Source of the DNA: Sthenelais limicola | Taxonomy: Eukaryota; Annelida; Polychaeta; Phyllodocida; Sigalionidae | NCBI GenBank assembly: GCA_942159475.1 | Contig: OW804094.1 | Coordinates: 135,084,755-135,148,754 of the forward strand | Length of the DNA stretch: 64,000 bases | Direction: 5' to 3' | Shown: positions 41,479 through 52,801 of the stretch, piece by piece | Layout: each line of letters starts with the position of its first letter | Numbering within the stretch: position 1 is the stretch's first letter | Made by a program: the position numbers and the translations under genes | The notes under the pieces: model-generated | Told to the model about the DNA's origin: nothing | Seen by the model: only the letters and a program-made list of their open reading frames with translations | Database searches by the model: none

Positions 41479-41583
41479 TAAGTCCACTAAGCCGATTCTC
41501 ATACAATTTTGCGCCACAGAGGATTCTTTACCACTAAATCTGTGAGAATCGCATAAGACTCGGCTTAGTGGACTAGGCCCTTT
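41479..41583. mobile_element. Foldback MITE, second copy
   Basis: AGTCCACTAAGCCGATTCTC and TGTGAGAATCG plus CGGCTTAGTGGACTAGGCCC. The right arm is split by a 9-bp insert (CATAAGACT), and the left tip is lost. The centre keeps GCGCCACAGAG as in 41249-41349. Confidence 0.85.
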
Positions 41584-41991
41584 CAAGGCTCCTTTATGTC
41601 TAATAAGGCAGACTGCTTTAGAAAGGAAAACCTGAGACCCGTTCAACATTTAATCAATGCGAATCAATTCCTCCGCACCTGGCAATTTGATTTGCGAGGA
41701 GTCCTCCTGTTCAGAAATCTTGTAATTGGATTGAATCATGGTTTCACACACAGTCAAAGTGTCTTAATTATTTCTGATTGGAACAACTACAATAATAAAC
41801 TCCTTATTGTGTACTTCTACGATTACTTGAGGAGTACATCATACAGAGAAAGTATTCTCAGTGCAATTAACCATTATGGAAAGCTATGTTTAATAAGTTG
41901 ACAGAATGTTTTTTCTTACAATGTGCCACAGAGAAGGAAGAGAATTCAAAATAAAATATGTCATTCTAGAATCTAATCCAGGTTTTATCAT
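41584..41991. other. No feature recognised
   Basis: A 101-codon plus frame (41596-41901) has no motif and begins within a few bases of the foldback. Taken as chance. Confidence 0.35.
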
Positions 41992-42250
41992 ATGTGAAGT
42001 GTCACAGGAAAATGAGTTACATGTTTTCAAAGTGTTTATGATTGAGTACATATATCAAATTCCAAGACAGTGTATGAAATATATCCAAGTCATCTTATAG
42101 AGTATATAGTTAGTACTTAACTAGTAAATGTTCGCCTACGAATATTGCAATGTCCCCATTTTTTGAATCGACATGATCCCACCTTTTCAAACATGATGCG
42201 ATGAAACCTCAAACTTCTTTTTGTGACTTTTGACTCATTTTCCCGTGTTG
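41992..42250 (+). mobile_element. F3 MITE, internally deleted
   Basis: TGTGAAGTGTCACAGGAAAA to GACTTTTGACTCATTTTCCC. At about 260 bp it lacks roughly a third of the interior. Confidence 0.7.
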
Positions 42251-42400
42251 TGGTCTTTGAATGTTTTAGTGATGGAATAAATAAGGGACTTGGAGGCACG
42301 ACTGATCTATTATATTAAAGAACCATTATCCAATTAACTTTCTTATGACATATCCGTACAAACTCTCACCAGGATGAGAGTCAATGAAAAGGAGGCGTAT

Positions 42401-42745
42401 GCTTAGAATAGAATAGATAATCTTTTATTTGTCCAAATTAAGTACAGTTACAGTCGGTTGCAGACAAAAAGGTCGACATGCTTATGCATCAGATTTATGT
42501 CCGACGCATATCTTCCAGCGGTTACCTTAATTTGGAATAATATCTAGGGTTCTACCTTTGGCTAAACATAGCGGTTAAAAAGTCGAGTGACTAGTTATAC
42601 ATGAAAATACATAAAAAATAGCAGTGAGACAGAGAGTAAAAAAATAGGGGTATTTTCCCGTTTTCATATAATAAAGTACATTATCATATGTTACATTATC
42701 ACAATATATACTAGCATTTTAGAGTGACAGTATGATAGTTTTGAG
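42401..42745 (-). repeat. LINE-like 3' end
   Basis: On the minus strand it ends GGACAAATAAAAGATTATC with an ATTCT-rich tail. The block AGACAAAAAGGT next to TTATTTGTC recurs at 62436-62560, defining a family. Short AGTCTGATATACTTC motifs recur beyond it, at about 42758, 42845 and 42943. Confidence 0.55.
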
Positions 42746-43443
42746 ACAGGCTTTTGTTCTAGTCCGATATACTTCGAACTGAGGAGATTCACACTTGTTT
42801 CAATGTGGTTAGTAATTGTATTGTAATATGGTCCCTCTGAGAGTCTGATATACTTCAGGCTGTTTAATTTAGGGTTTTATGACAACGCAATGAGTATCTG
42901 GGTATGCATATTGCAGGTTATTTCAAACATAATTAAGTTGGAGTCTAATATACTTCAGACTGTACATGTGGGTTTTATATAGATAATAGTTAACAAAATG
43001 GAATTGCTTGTTACCTCATATCCTGGACTGGCTTGTATAAATATACTTGCACAGTACTGGTACTTATCGATTTTATAACCCTAATAAAGAGGTGATAATT
43101 AATAATGAATATAAATATGATGAGGTTATGCAATGTTACGTAATATGTCATAACAGTTGCAGTACAAGCCGGGCCTGTTTAGTACGACTCTCATCAATAC
43201 CAAGCTGTAAAATCCTGGAAACTCATGGTTTCCCCATGCAGTCTCAGAGGTCAGTGTTGGTTCTCTAGTTCCCTCCCCCACACTGGCTCCAGTGACGAGC
43301 TTCATCAAGCAAAACAAAAGGCTTTCACCCCTGCCTTCTTTCCTGTGTCACGGACCCAAACACATCATTCGTCTTAGCACAGGGCGGCAAAGGGTAGGGC
43401 AACCACTGTGATGGCTGGCCAGCTACAAATTGGGTTTGATATA
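42746..43443. other. Spacer with a three-fold GATATACTTC motif
   Basis: TCCGATATACTTCGAACTG, TCTGATATACTTCAGGCTG and TCTAATATACTTCAGACTG occur about 90 bp apart. Otherwise featureless. Confidence 0.45.
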
Positions 43444-43684
43444 TGGGTGAAGTCACCAGAAAACGTACAATTCACCTTCACCAATTCTCTCAAATAACCC
43501 TAATTTCAGACGAAAATACAGTTCAAAATACAGTTCAACCTAACCAAACAGATTGCTACAATCAATGCAATGCCGAATATACTCGAATTTACCTTGTATT
43601 GACTAAATTGCGGCCTGATCTAGCAGAATTTACTAAATTTATGTGTACAGCTGCCAATTGTATATTTTCTTGAAATCAGACCCA
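43444..43684 (-). mobile_element. F1 MITE, full-length copy
   Basis: TA-flanked TGGGTGAAGTCACCAGAAAA to TTTTCTTGAAATCAGACCCA. Interior CACCTTCACCAATTCTCTC. Confidence 0.85.
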
Positions 43685-44640
43685 TATAGCATATTGACTT
43701 ACCAGGAGACTTTTCGCCTTGGCATGTATTTGTCATGTACATAGATGTCTAGTCTGCTATCATTCCATATTCCAATGAATGAAGCTTTTATGGTATTTAA
43801 TAATTAATGAGACACATTCTGGAAAACAAGGAGCTAAAGCCGTATAGGTAGGTTACATTGGATCAAATGAATGTCAGCTTTTCTCTAGAATTTTTGAATT
43901 ATGAAATCACGACCTGAAATGTTGGGATGGGTAGAATGCCAAGCAGCTTTATAGACCGTTCCTTATCATGTTGATTTTGATTTTGAAAACATGTTATTCT
44001 AGTCGATGATTGCGAACAAAGGGTTGTCTCCAGCAGATGGGAGGTTTCAGACCTTTCAATTTATCTTACAATCAAATAAGTAGGCTCTAGGTCCAAACCC
44101 TCGGATCAGATAAGAATGGTATGTCAGCCTATACTTCGCTAATCAGTTTCCTGGTCTAGGACTCGGCGTTTTAATGGGAATATAATGACATTTTGCGGTC
44201 TTAATGGAATTATAATGGCATTTTGTGGTTTGAGGCGAGAGGCTTTCCCTCCGTTTAAAGGGAATCTCTCAACTTTGGACCTAGAATGAGTAGAGCACAA
44301 TACTGCTTCTTTCAATAAATGAAGTCTGTTCTCAGCTATGTCTGTCGGTGAATCCTTTAGTAACAAATAAATATGGTTATAATTGTACAGTTTATATTCA
44401 CTCCAAATAATGATATGATTGTTATTAACTTTTTCCAAATCATTATCAATGGTTTATTAAAAAACCAACAATAAACATTGTACACTTTTATTTCAACAAA
44501 TAATTACAATGAAAAAACATGTTACGACGAAAAATAAATAAACGATCGACAATATAATTTAAATTAACTTATAAGTTGATAGAGCACCAACACCAGAGAG
44601 TCAGCGACTTTTATAAGGTGATTTTTATTTTCAAGTTTTA
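43685..44640. other. No feature recognised
   Basis: A 99-codon minus frame (44139-44438) has a short internal repeat (NAIIIPLRPQNVIIFPL) caused by a local duplication at 44165-44235. No further support. Confidence 0.35.
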
Positions 44641-44700
44641 TTTCCGATGTACGATTCCAACGTTTAGATACTAGGGTCTACCTTCTTCAGGGAATTTAAA
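44641..44700 (-). other. Penelope/hammerhead-like motif
   Basis: The minus strand reads CCCTGAAGAAGGTAGACCCT then TATCTAAACGTTGGAATCG: CUGAAGA, a short imperfect stem, then AAAC. Same plan as 28542-28568 but in a different sequence. Confidence 0.35.
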
Positions 44701-44741
44701 TGAAATATATACCATACATGTTTGGATTAAATATGCTTTAA

Positions 44742-45250
44742 TGTGATGTGTTTCAGGAAAATGAGTCATAAGTCGCAAAATTGATATTTTTTTACAAGAT
44801 CTCTTTATTGAAATCTTCTGATTTTTAGAGGGTTTAGCACTCATAGTCATATAAATCCAAGTAACAAATCTCGGGACATTATATTAAATATATCCTTGCG
44901 TTTTGAAGATATTCGTATGGAGTATATTTAGTTACTTTACTGGTAATTACCCATCCAGAAGTATTGCAAACCTTTTTTAACAACAATAAAAATATCAACT
45001 TAAAATATAGAAATACTTTTTTTTTATTATTATTTCATTTACAGGCCAATACATTAATTTCAATCAATAGTTAGAAAAAGACGCAATTCTCGTTCAACGA
45101 CGTGTTTCGAGCGTTGCCTAAATATGCTTACATTAAACATCCTAGTATTTACATTCATTGGAATCATTATGACCTCCTCTTTTCAAATATGGTGATATTT
45201 CAAAATCAATATTTTCCGACTTATGACTCATTTTCCTTAAACGGATCACA
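44742..45250 (+). mobile_element. F3 MITE with nested insertion
   Basis: TGTGATGTGTTTCAGGAAAA to GACTTATGACTCATTTTCC and GATCACA. The interior is interrupted at about 45017-45130 by unrelated sequence that includes TTCAACGACGTGTTTCGAGC, so this F3 copy predates that insertion. Confidence 0.8.
45017..45130 (-). mobile_element. Insertion inside F3, Penelope-like end motif
   Basis: Minus strand ends GGCAACGCTCGAAACACGTC, a GAAAC-containing block like that near Penelope-like element ends. A T-run borders its other side. About 115 bp, no coding. Confidence 0.4.
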
Positions 45251-45645
45251 AATAAGCTTACAACACATAGCCAAATAATATTCCCATATTTACTATATCT
45301 CTAATAACACAAAACAGGGCTTTGGGGCAATTTATGTTGGCTGACATGAAGCGCCACCTTGCCAGATTGTGTTAAATCCCACCTGTCTGAAATCAATACC
45401 AGTCACGACTAACCGACATCAATGAAATGCTTCTGCATTGAGGCGGTGCCCATTTTTGACAGTGAAAGTGACGAATGGGATTTCGCACTGACACTCCATA
45501 TAACACATCAATATATACTCCAGCCTTGTGAAGTGCCAGATGGACATTGCCATGGAGGGGCTGAGTGGGGTAGGGGTATAGATCGGTGCAGGGGTAAAGC
45601 TATGTGTGGCGGGTTTGATGAATTACCCCTTTCAGGGACCCGACG
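45251..45645. other. No feature recognised
   Basis: The 83-codon plus frame 45422-45673 runs into the next MITE and is unsupported. Confidence 0.35.
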
Positions 45646-45888
45646 GGGGAGATCGTCCGAAAATGTACAATAGGTGGCTCTATAGCTTTAGTATATTCTG
45701 ATAAATCAGACTGAAAAATGATGAATACCGAGTATATCTGAGTATATTTGGTTTTGTCTTGGTTTAATATATATATATCTGTTTTACTATGTTTTAAACT
45801 GTATTTTGAGCCTTATTTTTGTCTTACATGTGGGTTATTTGAGAGGATTGGTGAAGGTGAATTGTACATTTTCTGAAAATCTGACCCC
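45646..45888 (+). mobile_element. F1 MITE, full-length copy
   Basis: Left end eroded (GGGGAGATCGTCCGAAAATG). Right end TTTTCTGAAAATCTGACCCC intact. Interior TACCGAGTATATCTGAGTAT. Confidence 0.8.
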
Positions 45889-46420
45889 GACACTCGGCAC
45901 CCTCTTGTTTACATGGTGTTACTTCTGCAGACTGCTTCTGTTGCATTCTCTCAACATTGGACGCTTCTTAGTGTGACTGATCAATGTGACTGTAGTCGTA
46001 AAGAACTTATATTGAAGAAATACGAGTCTGAATCAAACGTTATGAAAGGAAAAGGGATTATTCCGGTTAGAAACACACACACACAAGCAGAGGCCCCCAT
46101 ATCGGGAGACTTCTACAAAAAAAATTGTAGAGATGAAAAATCGGTAGCTAATATGGTTAGAATAAATCGGAAGAAATTAACAGCCAACCTAAGAATAATA
46201 GGAGAAGAAACAGTTTTTAAAAGAGCCCTGAAGCACTCATTAAGGAGGTGACGATACAAATTGTTTATCCCCAGCTCTAAGTTGGGATATTATAGGTGCA
46301 ATCAACACCATCCCATGTCTCCTGAAGATAGACTGTTCGGAGGAACGTTCTAAATTCCTGTCAATCCTTGCATTTAAATTCTCTAATTTCCATATTATAC
46401 CAGTAGTAGGGTATTTGATA
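45889..46420. other. No feature recognised; one open frame of 112 codons
   Basis: Plus frame 45913-46251 starts just after the F1 MITE. Its first half is hydrophobic and its second half Lys/Arg-rich (KKNCRDEKS, RINRKKLT, KRALKHSLRR). No known domain or flanking splice signals were recognised, so it is left as a weak candidate. Confidence 0.2.
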
Positions 46421-46680
46421 TGATAGGGATATTCTTACTTTTAATAGGCTATTTCTTACTTTTTAGTAGGGAATTTGATATAAAAGGGACTTTCTTACTT
46501 TTTAGTAGAGTATTTCTTACTTTTTAGTAGGTATTTCTTACTTTTTAGTAGGGAATTCCTTACTTTTTCGTAGAGTATTTGATATAATAGGGACTTTCTT
46601 ACTTTTTAGTAGGGTATTTCTTACATTTTTGTAGGGTATTTGATATAATAGGGACTTTCTTACTTTTTCTTTACATAAAT
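46420..46680 (+). repeat. Degenerate minisatellite
   Basis: Irregular repeats of TTTCTTACTTTTTAGTAGGG and ATTTGATATAATAGGGAC, in combined units of about 20 and 40 bp, at least ten partial units. Confidence 0.92.
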
Positions 46681-47836
46681 CCAGTGCAATTGGCAAAATC
46701 CAATTCATCAATTGCAAACCAGGTATTCTGATACATGACGGGTGAAGCTATTTAAGATGGGGGGTTACCTTGCGCATCTAGTAGAAATATATCCACTCTA
46801 AAATAACATCCCACCTTTCCTTTATTCCTGCTTTTCCTAAACGATCATCGACTCCAGCAAGAACCTTTAAGGCTTTTCACATAAAGATAAGAAGAGGAAT
46901 CTGCGATATCGATCCTTTTTTATAAAGCCTCATATTTCTAGTGCTTCTAATATACCAATAGAGCTTAAGTAATGAACACTTACTCACCCAAAAGCACTCT
47001 TATCATTATTGCCTACCTACATAGTATTGATAGACAAGACATCACCTTTTATAACATTCATAAACAATCAGTACTGACCGAGTAATTCAATTTCCTACTG
47101 TCTTCCAAGATCTTCCACCTCGCATGTTATCTGCCCTGTTTGCTGATATACCTTCCTCCAGGGGCTAGCTTTCCGCTGAGATACTAGATTATGTATTTTT
47201 AGCTACACTTCCATCGGAAAAAAGAACCCCCCCGCGCAGTGATATGCCATATCTCTAAATCAGCTTATCAATATCTCCGAGAGGACTATATCGGGTTTCT
47301 TTAAGGACTCTGTCATAAAGCTATGATAATCGCATCTCCGTTCATTTTTGTCTGGAGCCTGTTTTTGCCGGGACAAATATCGAAAGACTAAGATTATGTC
47401 AATTGATATTCGAAAAATCGAAAAAGAGCGATGGAAGGAGAGGAGGGTGGGGATGTTCTATGCAGTGGTGTCCTATCTCTCGGGGGATAATGAGAGGGGG
47501 TTGTTGTCCCTGAATGTCATCCAACTCACTGAATTCTGTAGTTCCAATATGAAACTGCTGGGGATAGGGCCACGTGGAAATCTATAGAACATAGCTCGTT
47601 GCATTTGGTCCGAATTGTTAGGCCTATATAGAAATGCATATATCCATAGCCTACTAAACGGACATGTATCTGGGTGATCTAATTAAAGGATCATCTAGAT
47701 ACAAATAATTCGGCATCTTCTTTCTTTTTAGTAATATCTCTCATATTTATTAAACCTTAAGAATGAACCTTGTGAATATTTCGCATTTTTTTCAATTTTG
47801 GGAATTATCTAGATATGATAATGAGTTAGTTTCCAA
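46681..47836. other. No feature recognised
   Basis: A 79-codon plus frame (47348-47587) shows no motif. A homopolymer CCCCCCC is at 47228-47234. Confidence 0.35.
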
Positions 47837-48172
47837 TAGGGGAGTTGCATACCCGCCATTTTGAAACTTGATTCGCATGGAAATATGGGACTAATGTTAC
47901 AGCCTAAAATCTATAGAAAACAGGCCATGTTCAGCATGGACTATTTATCAATGCTCTAATGTCAATATATATGGGTTTTACATGTTTCCATGACACAAGT
48001 CTCCATCTTTCCCATCATGCATTTGGTTTTCATGGATCATTTATACAAGCTTTGATATTGGTGAAAACTTTCTTACAATAATCGATAAAAATTATTCTTT
48101 TTTAGATTTCAACAGAATCCATCCCAGCATGGACTGTAATAGACATGCGCAGTGGCACATGCAAATCCCCTA
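47837..48172 (-). mobile_element. F2 MITE, full-length copy
   Basis: TA-flanked GGGGAGTTGCATACC and CACATGCAAATCCCC. Interior CCATCTTTCCCATCATGCAT gives the minus orientation. Confidence 0.82.
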
Positions 48173-48875
48173 TTAACTAAGTTGTCCTTGTCCCTTCCGT
48201 CATTTGAAAAGACACTGCTATAACACATCGAAAGAAAAGAAAAGACCTTTATACATCTCTGAAATAGTTGACATCGCACCTCTATGCTTAAATAGGTGGA
48301 ACAATATAGTATAATCAAGCCGTCATTTCAGTGACATTATCATGGTTCGGTCAACAGCAATCCTACTAAGTGATATTCCTTTCTCTAAGATGTTTTCCTG
48401 GACCATGGAATGCGGTACAATGAGTCTGTCCAGCAGTAGGGACCATAGCGCATTGTCCAAGCTAATGGGAGTGGGGCCACAGGCCCATCACCGTGATTTC
48501 CAATCAACATTGGAGACGTAGCAACGCCTGGATGGTATGATTCAGAAAATGTTAAAACTCCGCGTACATAGATATGGATTTGCGCGTTTATTTTCGCGTT
48601 TTGGGGCGTCCTCAGTGCTTGCAATGTTAATGATTCATGGCGTCAGGAAGCTGCGTTCAAATGCACGACCTGTCGCGTTACATAATAATAGCCTATACCT
48701 GTGTGCGACCAAGCATGGTGACATGGGGCTATTGTTTTAGTAACAGGTAATAGCTGGTAATGGTATCTAGGTCAATGCAATGTATATACACCAGTACCAC
48801 AAGGGGTTCAGTCAGTCACTTAGAGGACAGGAGCAGTCTGACTGTAACAATGGAGTTCTACTGTATATACCTGCA
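48173..48875. other. No feature recognised
   Basis: Mixed sequence with short unsupported frames. The CpG-bearing patch at 48555-48690 is not repeated. Confidence 0.35.
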
Positions 48876-49098
48876 TTAGCCTCCACCAATCCTCTCAACC
48901 AACCCACATTTAGGAGAAAACAGTTCAACATAACGGAACTGATATTATATTATTATGAATCAACTTAATATCAAATATAATCAAAACGTAATATCAAATA
49001 TAATCAAATATACCTGATATTTATTATTTTCAGCCTAGTTTTGCAGAATTTGACCAATGTGAAGAGCTGTCAATTGTACATTTTCTGAAGATCTGACC
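48876..49098 (-). mobile_element. F1 MITE, left end lost
   Basis: It begins at CCTCCACCAATCCTCTCAAC, contains a duplicated AATATCAAATATAATCAAA (about 48970 and 48990), and ends TTTTCTGAAGATCTGACCC. Confidence 0.8.
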
Positions 49099-50014
49099 CC
49101 CGTACCAGTTCAGGCCTTATGGATATGATGAGCGATGTAAATGTATAATGATTGATTTTGATTGAAATGATTTTTTTTGGTATTGAGGAGGTTTTTTTCT
49201 GTCCACTCGGTCGATTTATCTTTTGACGTTGAGGCAACGACTGAAAACGTCCATGGTTGACACGGCGTTTTTCTATATAGATTTCATAAATATTATATTG
49301 GCCTTTGAGGAATAAAGAAAAACCTTTGAGATATTTCCTCACTCTCTCATCCATTTCCAGTTTTATCCAGACCAGAATGTCTCCGATTACAATCAACCTG
49401 ATCTCTTTTTCATCTTCTACTTAAGCTGAGAATAAAATTACTATATAATGTGATGGAAAATAACAAACTAAATCAATTCAAAGTCACAATTATCTTTCCC
49501 TCTTGGCGAATTTTAATGCAGTGACGATTGGCCGTTAAACTGCGGAGTACTTGTAAGCGCTATTATGTTCCACTACAACGCTGGCGACCTGCGTGGGAGG
49601 AGGACAGCATTTAAAGCCAGATTTAAAGCACTCTTTGAACCTGATTCTAAGGCCGCTCACAAATAGCAGATTGCCTTTCTCCCTATTCCCTTAAGCCAAT
49701 CTATCTAAAAGACATTAGTTACAATAAGAAAGGTTGCTTCGGGTGAAGTGCCTTGCCTTTAGTGCAATGCTCGTTTCTCTCTCGTTATGTGAACGAGGGA
49801 TTTGCGACTGAGAAAATGAGAAGATCCTTCATAGGGAGGTGTTTCTGGAGATATTATCTAGACTATCCATTGCTCTTGTTATTGTTTTTCTTTGTTTTTT
49901 CTTGTTTTCTCATTCTCTAGGCGCTCTAGATCAGGGAACTTGCCATGCATGAACCCGGATGTGTTACCAAGGTGAATGACATGCGCAGAGCATCTCAGAG
50001 TAGTTTAGCTGTTG
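49099..50014. other. No feature recognised
   Basis: A 108-codon minus frame (49070-49396) extends from the MITE end and is Lys/Ile-rich without motifs. Confidence 0.35.
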
Positions 50015-50242
50015 TGGGTGAAGTCGCCAGAAAATGTACAATTCACCTTAACCAATCTTCTCAAAAAACCCAAATTTCAGACATTCAAAATACAGTTCAA
50101 TCTAACCGAACAGATGGCTAGAATCAATGCTATGTCGAATCTATTCGAATTTACCTAGTATTGACCAAATTGCAGCCTAATTTAGCAGAGTTTACTAAAT
50201 GTGTACAGCTGCCGAATGTACATTTTCTGAAAATCTGACCCT
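50015..50242 (-). mobile_element. F1 MITE, full-length copy
   Basis: TGGGTGAAGTCGCCAGAAAA to TTTTCTGAAAATCTGACCC. Very close to 43444-43684 and 22093-22326 (AGCAGAGTTTACTAAATGT). Confidence 0.85.
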
Positions 50243-50720
50243 TGTAGGAAAGTGATATTGTGGACTTGTTACGATCATGTTTGCAGCTATTCAATATTTT
50301 CATTATTGTCCCTGAATAGATCTATAATCTAATCTAAAGGGACTAAGGTATAGATGAGATTGGAAATAGAGAAAAAAGCTTTACGAATAATAATATCTAC
50401 TTGTAAGACTGCATAATCTGGAATTTTTGATAATGTATTGAACGATATAGCACATTCAATAATGATAAATTTCTGTAGAAACATAATTTACTTTGTCATG
50501 GTAATGCACGAAATATAACTGCATCTTGTCAGTCATGCGTCTTTCCTTATATCAACAACAATTGTTAAACTGTTTCAGCCAATAAAATATTTAGAAAAAA
50601 AGAAATATTCCCGCGTGGCCAGGCAGGACATGAACTAAATGGAGTTGTCATCTGTTAAGAACTATTGCTTTTTGACAGGGCCCGGCCCATATAACAAACT
50701 ATGGACAATGTCAATATATA
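50243..50720. other. No feature recognised
   Basis: AT-rich spacer, no frames above 60 codons. Confidence 0.35.
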
Positions 50721-51025
50721 TGTGATCTGTTATTGAGAAAAGGCTCATACGTCACAAGAAAGATACCATCATTTATGACAAAATGAAATCAAGAAGCATG
50801 ATTCCAATGATGTTAAACAATGGGGCATTTAATAAGTATTTCTATATTCTTTATGCATCGAAAAAAAGATAGTTAATATATTCAATACACAGTCTTCAAA
50901 TTTGGTACATGTAATTGTGCTAATTGCAGCACTAAACACCCACTGAGCAAGGATTCTTGTGAAAAACATTTGAAAAATATCTTTTTTTTTTCGACTTTCG
51001 ATTGATTTTCCTGTAACACATCACA
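50721..51025 (-). mobile_element. F3 MITE, shortened copy
   Basis: TGTGATCTGTTATTGAGAAA to CCTGTAACACATCACA. The interior has AAATCAAGAAGCATGATTCC and ACACAGTCTTCAAATTTGG. Directly followed by an F1 copy without spacer. Confidence 0.75.
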
Positions 51026-51262
51026 TGGGTGAAATCGCCAGAAAATGTACAATTCGCCTTCACCAATCCTCTCAAAAAATCCAAATTCAAGACAAAAATA
51101 AGGTTAAAAATTCAGTCCAACATAACCAAACAGATCGTTTGAATGAAGGCAATATCAAATACAGTCGTATATACCCAGTACTAACCATTTCTCAGTCTAA
51201 TTTAGCAAAATTTACTAAATATGTAGCTCTGCAGATTGTACAGTTTCTGAATATATGACCGT
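51026..51262 (-). mobile_element. F1 MITE, full-length copy
   Basis: TGGGTGAAATCGCCAGAAAA to GTTTCTGAATATATGACC. Close to 63164-63402. It starts at the very end of the F3 copy before it. Confidence 0.8.
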
Positions 51263-51740
51263 TATCATATATTCACGGATTCTCTTCAGAAAGAAGATGA
51301 AAAGTGACAAGTAGCACAACTAATTTTTGCAGCCTTATTTGGTTCGTTTACAAGACGCCAGGCGTGTCTCTTCAATTTGCCTCAAGTGCCTTGTTAAAAG
51401 GACCTTGCCTGTGATGAAGGGTGGCCTAACGATTAGTTGTGATTCGGTGATAATTAATGGGGCATTCGTGTGAATGTCTTCAAGACAATGGATTGGGGAA
51501 CAAAGGATTGACAATTTATTAGGTAAATTGATTTAATGTCTGGATGATGATTGGAAATGGTAGTAATCTGCTTCTTATTTTTCAGGTATATTCTAAATGG
51601 TTTATTATGGTATCTAAAAACCATTGTAATTTCACAGTTATATATATACATTTTACTACTAATTATAATATCTTAATTTTGTCATCGTTTGCTACTGCAT
51701 GGCATTGAGGCCACACCTCAGCGACGCTAGCGAACACCTA
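51263..51740. other. No feature recognised
   Basis: Spacer; the 65-codon minus frame at 51454-51651 is unsupported. Confidence 0.35.
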
Positions 51741-52126
51741 TATAGTCTATCCAAAAAGTAGTTGACATGTGATACCTTAGTTCCTTTAAGGGGAGGGAAA
51801 AGTGGGAGATTTCTAATTTCTCTTTATGACAAGGACCTGTCTACTCTTTGCCCAGCGAGTCGCTCATTGCAATCAACCATCAAGAAACAGGGCCAATATA
51901 ACCAGCTCTGCCTTCCTTCTAAGCAAAACAACGGCTGCTGCACATAGAACAGAGGCAGCACAATACAGTACAGCAGTACATTTGGCCATGGTTGGTCACA
52001 AACGGCCATGATTAGTCGCAAACGGCGAATCAGGGGCCAATAGTTTGAAGTCAAAACACACCAACTTTTCCCTCCCCTTAAAGGAACTAAGGAATGACGT
52101 GTCAACTACTTTTTGGACAGACTATA
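51741..52126. mobile_element. F4 MITE, copy 2
   Basis: TATAGTCTATCCAAAAAGTA at the left and TACTTTTTGGACAGACTATA at the right. The inner TIR CTTAGTTCCTTTAAGGGGAG is mirrored by CTCCCCTTAAAGGAACTAAG. It contains a short internal duplication (GGTCACAAACGGCCATG/AGTCGCAAACGGCGAAT). Confidence 0.9.
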
Positions 52127-52245
52127 TCAATACTGTCGCCACCTACCTCTCTCACGCTGTGGCCTTCCCCTGCCTCTCTCACAACACACGACCACTCCTC
52201 AATTTATCTCTCCTCCCCTCGCTCCTCACCCCGTCTTTCTACTTA

Positions 52246-52471
52246 TGGGTCAGATCATCAGAAAATTTACAATTAACATTGATCAAATTCTGCAAAATTA
52301 GGCTGAAAATGATAAATATTGGGTATATTTGTTTATATTTGATATTAAGTTGATTCATTATATCAGTTCCGCTAGGTTGAACTGTATTTTGAACTTCATT
52401 TTTGTCCCAAATTTGAGTTATTTGAGAGGATTGGTGGAGGCGAATTGTACATTTTCTGAAAATCTGACCCA
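52246..52471 (+). mobile_element. F1 MITE, full-length copy
   Basis: TGGGTCAGATCATCAGAAAA to TTTTCTGAAAATCTGACCCA. Subfamily with 11434-11671. Confidence 0.88.
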
Positions 52472-52609
52472 CATACCCTCCCAACCACTCCTACATCCTA
52501 GTCTTCACTGGGCGTCATTTCTCACAATAATCTCAACTAATTATCAATAACTATATAACGAGGGAATTAAACACCAAATCCCGAAATAAGACAATGGTGG
52601 ATGAGTTTT

Positions 52610-52675
52610 GCTGTGTGATATTTATTTTCAGAAATTTCCGACGTTTTGGATCATCTTAGATCCTTTATTAGGGTA
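52610..52675 (-). other. Penelope/hammerhead-like motif, degenerate
   Basis: The minus strand has CTAATAAAGGATC-TAAGAT-GATCC-AAAACGTCGG. The stem GGATC/GATCC is intact, but the core box CUGANGA is reduced to CUAAUAA. Confidence 0.3.
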
Positions 52676-52748
52676 ATTATTAGTTATCAGTTATTAATAG
52701 CTTCATATAAAGATAATTAAACCTTGATTGATTTTATTATTATGTAAT

Positions 52749-52801
52749 AAAGAATCAACTCCCGTTTTTTTGTCTGCTCACTGGGGGTGGATCTCGTAAT
52801 G
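52749..52801 (+). repeat. Possible relict 3' end related to the YR retrotransposon
   Basis: AATAAAGAATCAACTCCCG, then TCACTGGGGGTGGATCTCGTAATG, follows the same order as 27806-27868 in the YR element (AATAAAAAC..., TCACTGGGGGG..., CTCGTAATG). Similarity is partial and no A repeat follows. Confidence 0.35.

Noticed and set aside
45913..46251. 112-codon frame considered as a small host gene
   Set aside because: No domain, signal peptide, splice partner or homologous copy was seen; kept only as a weak mention in the spacer entry.
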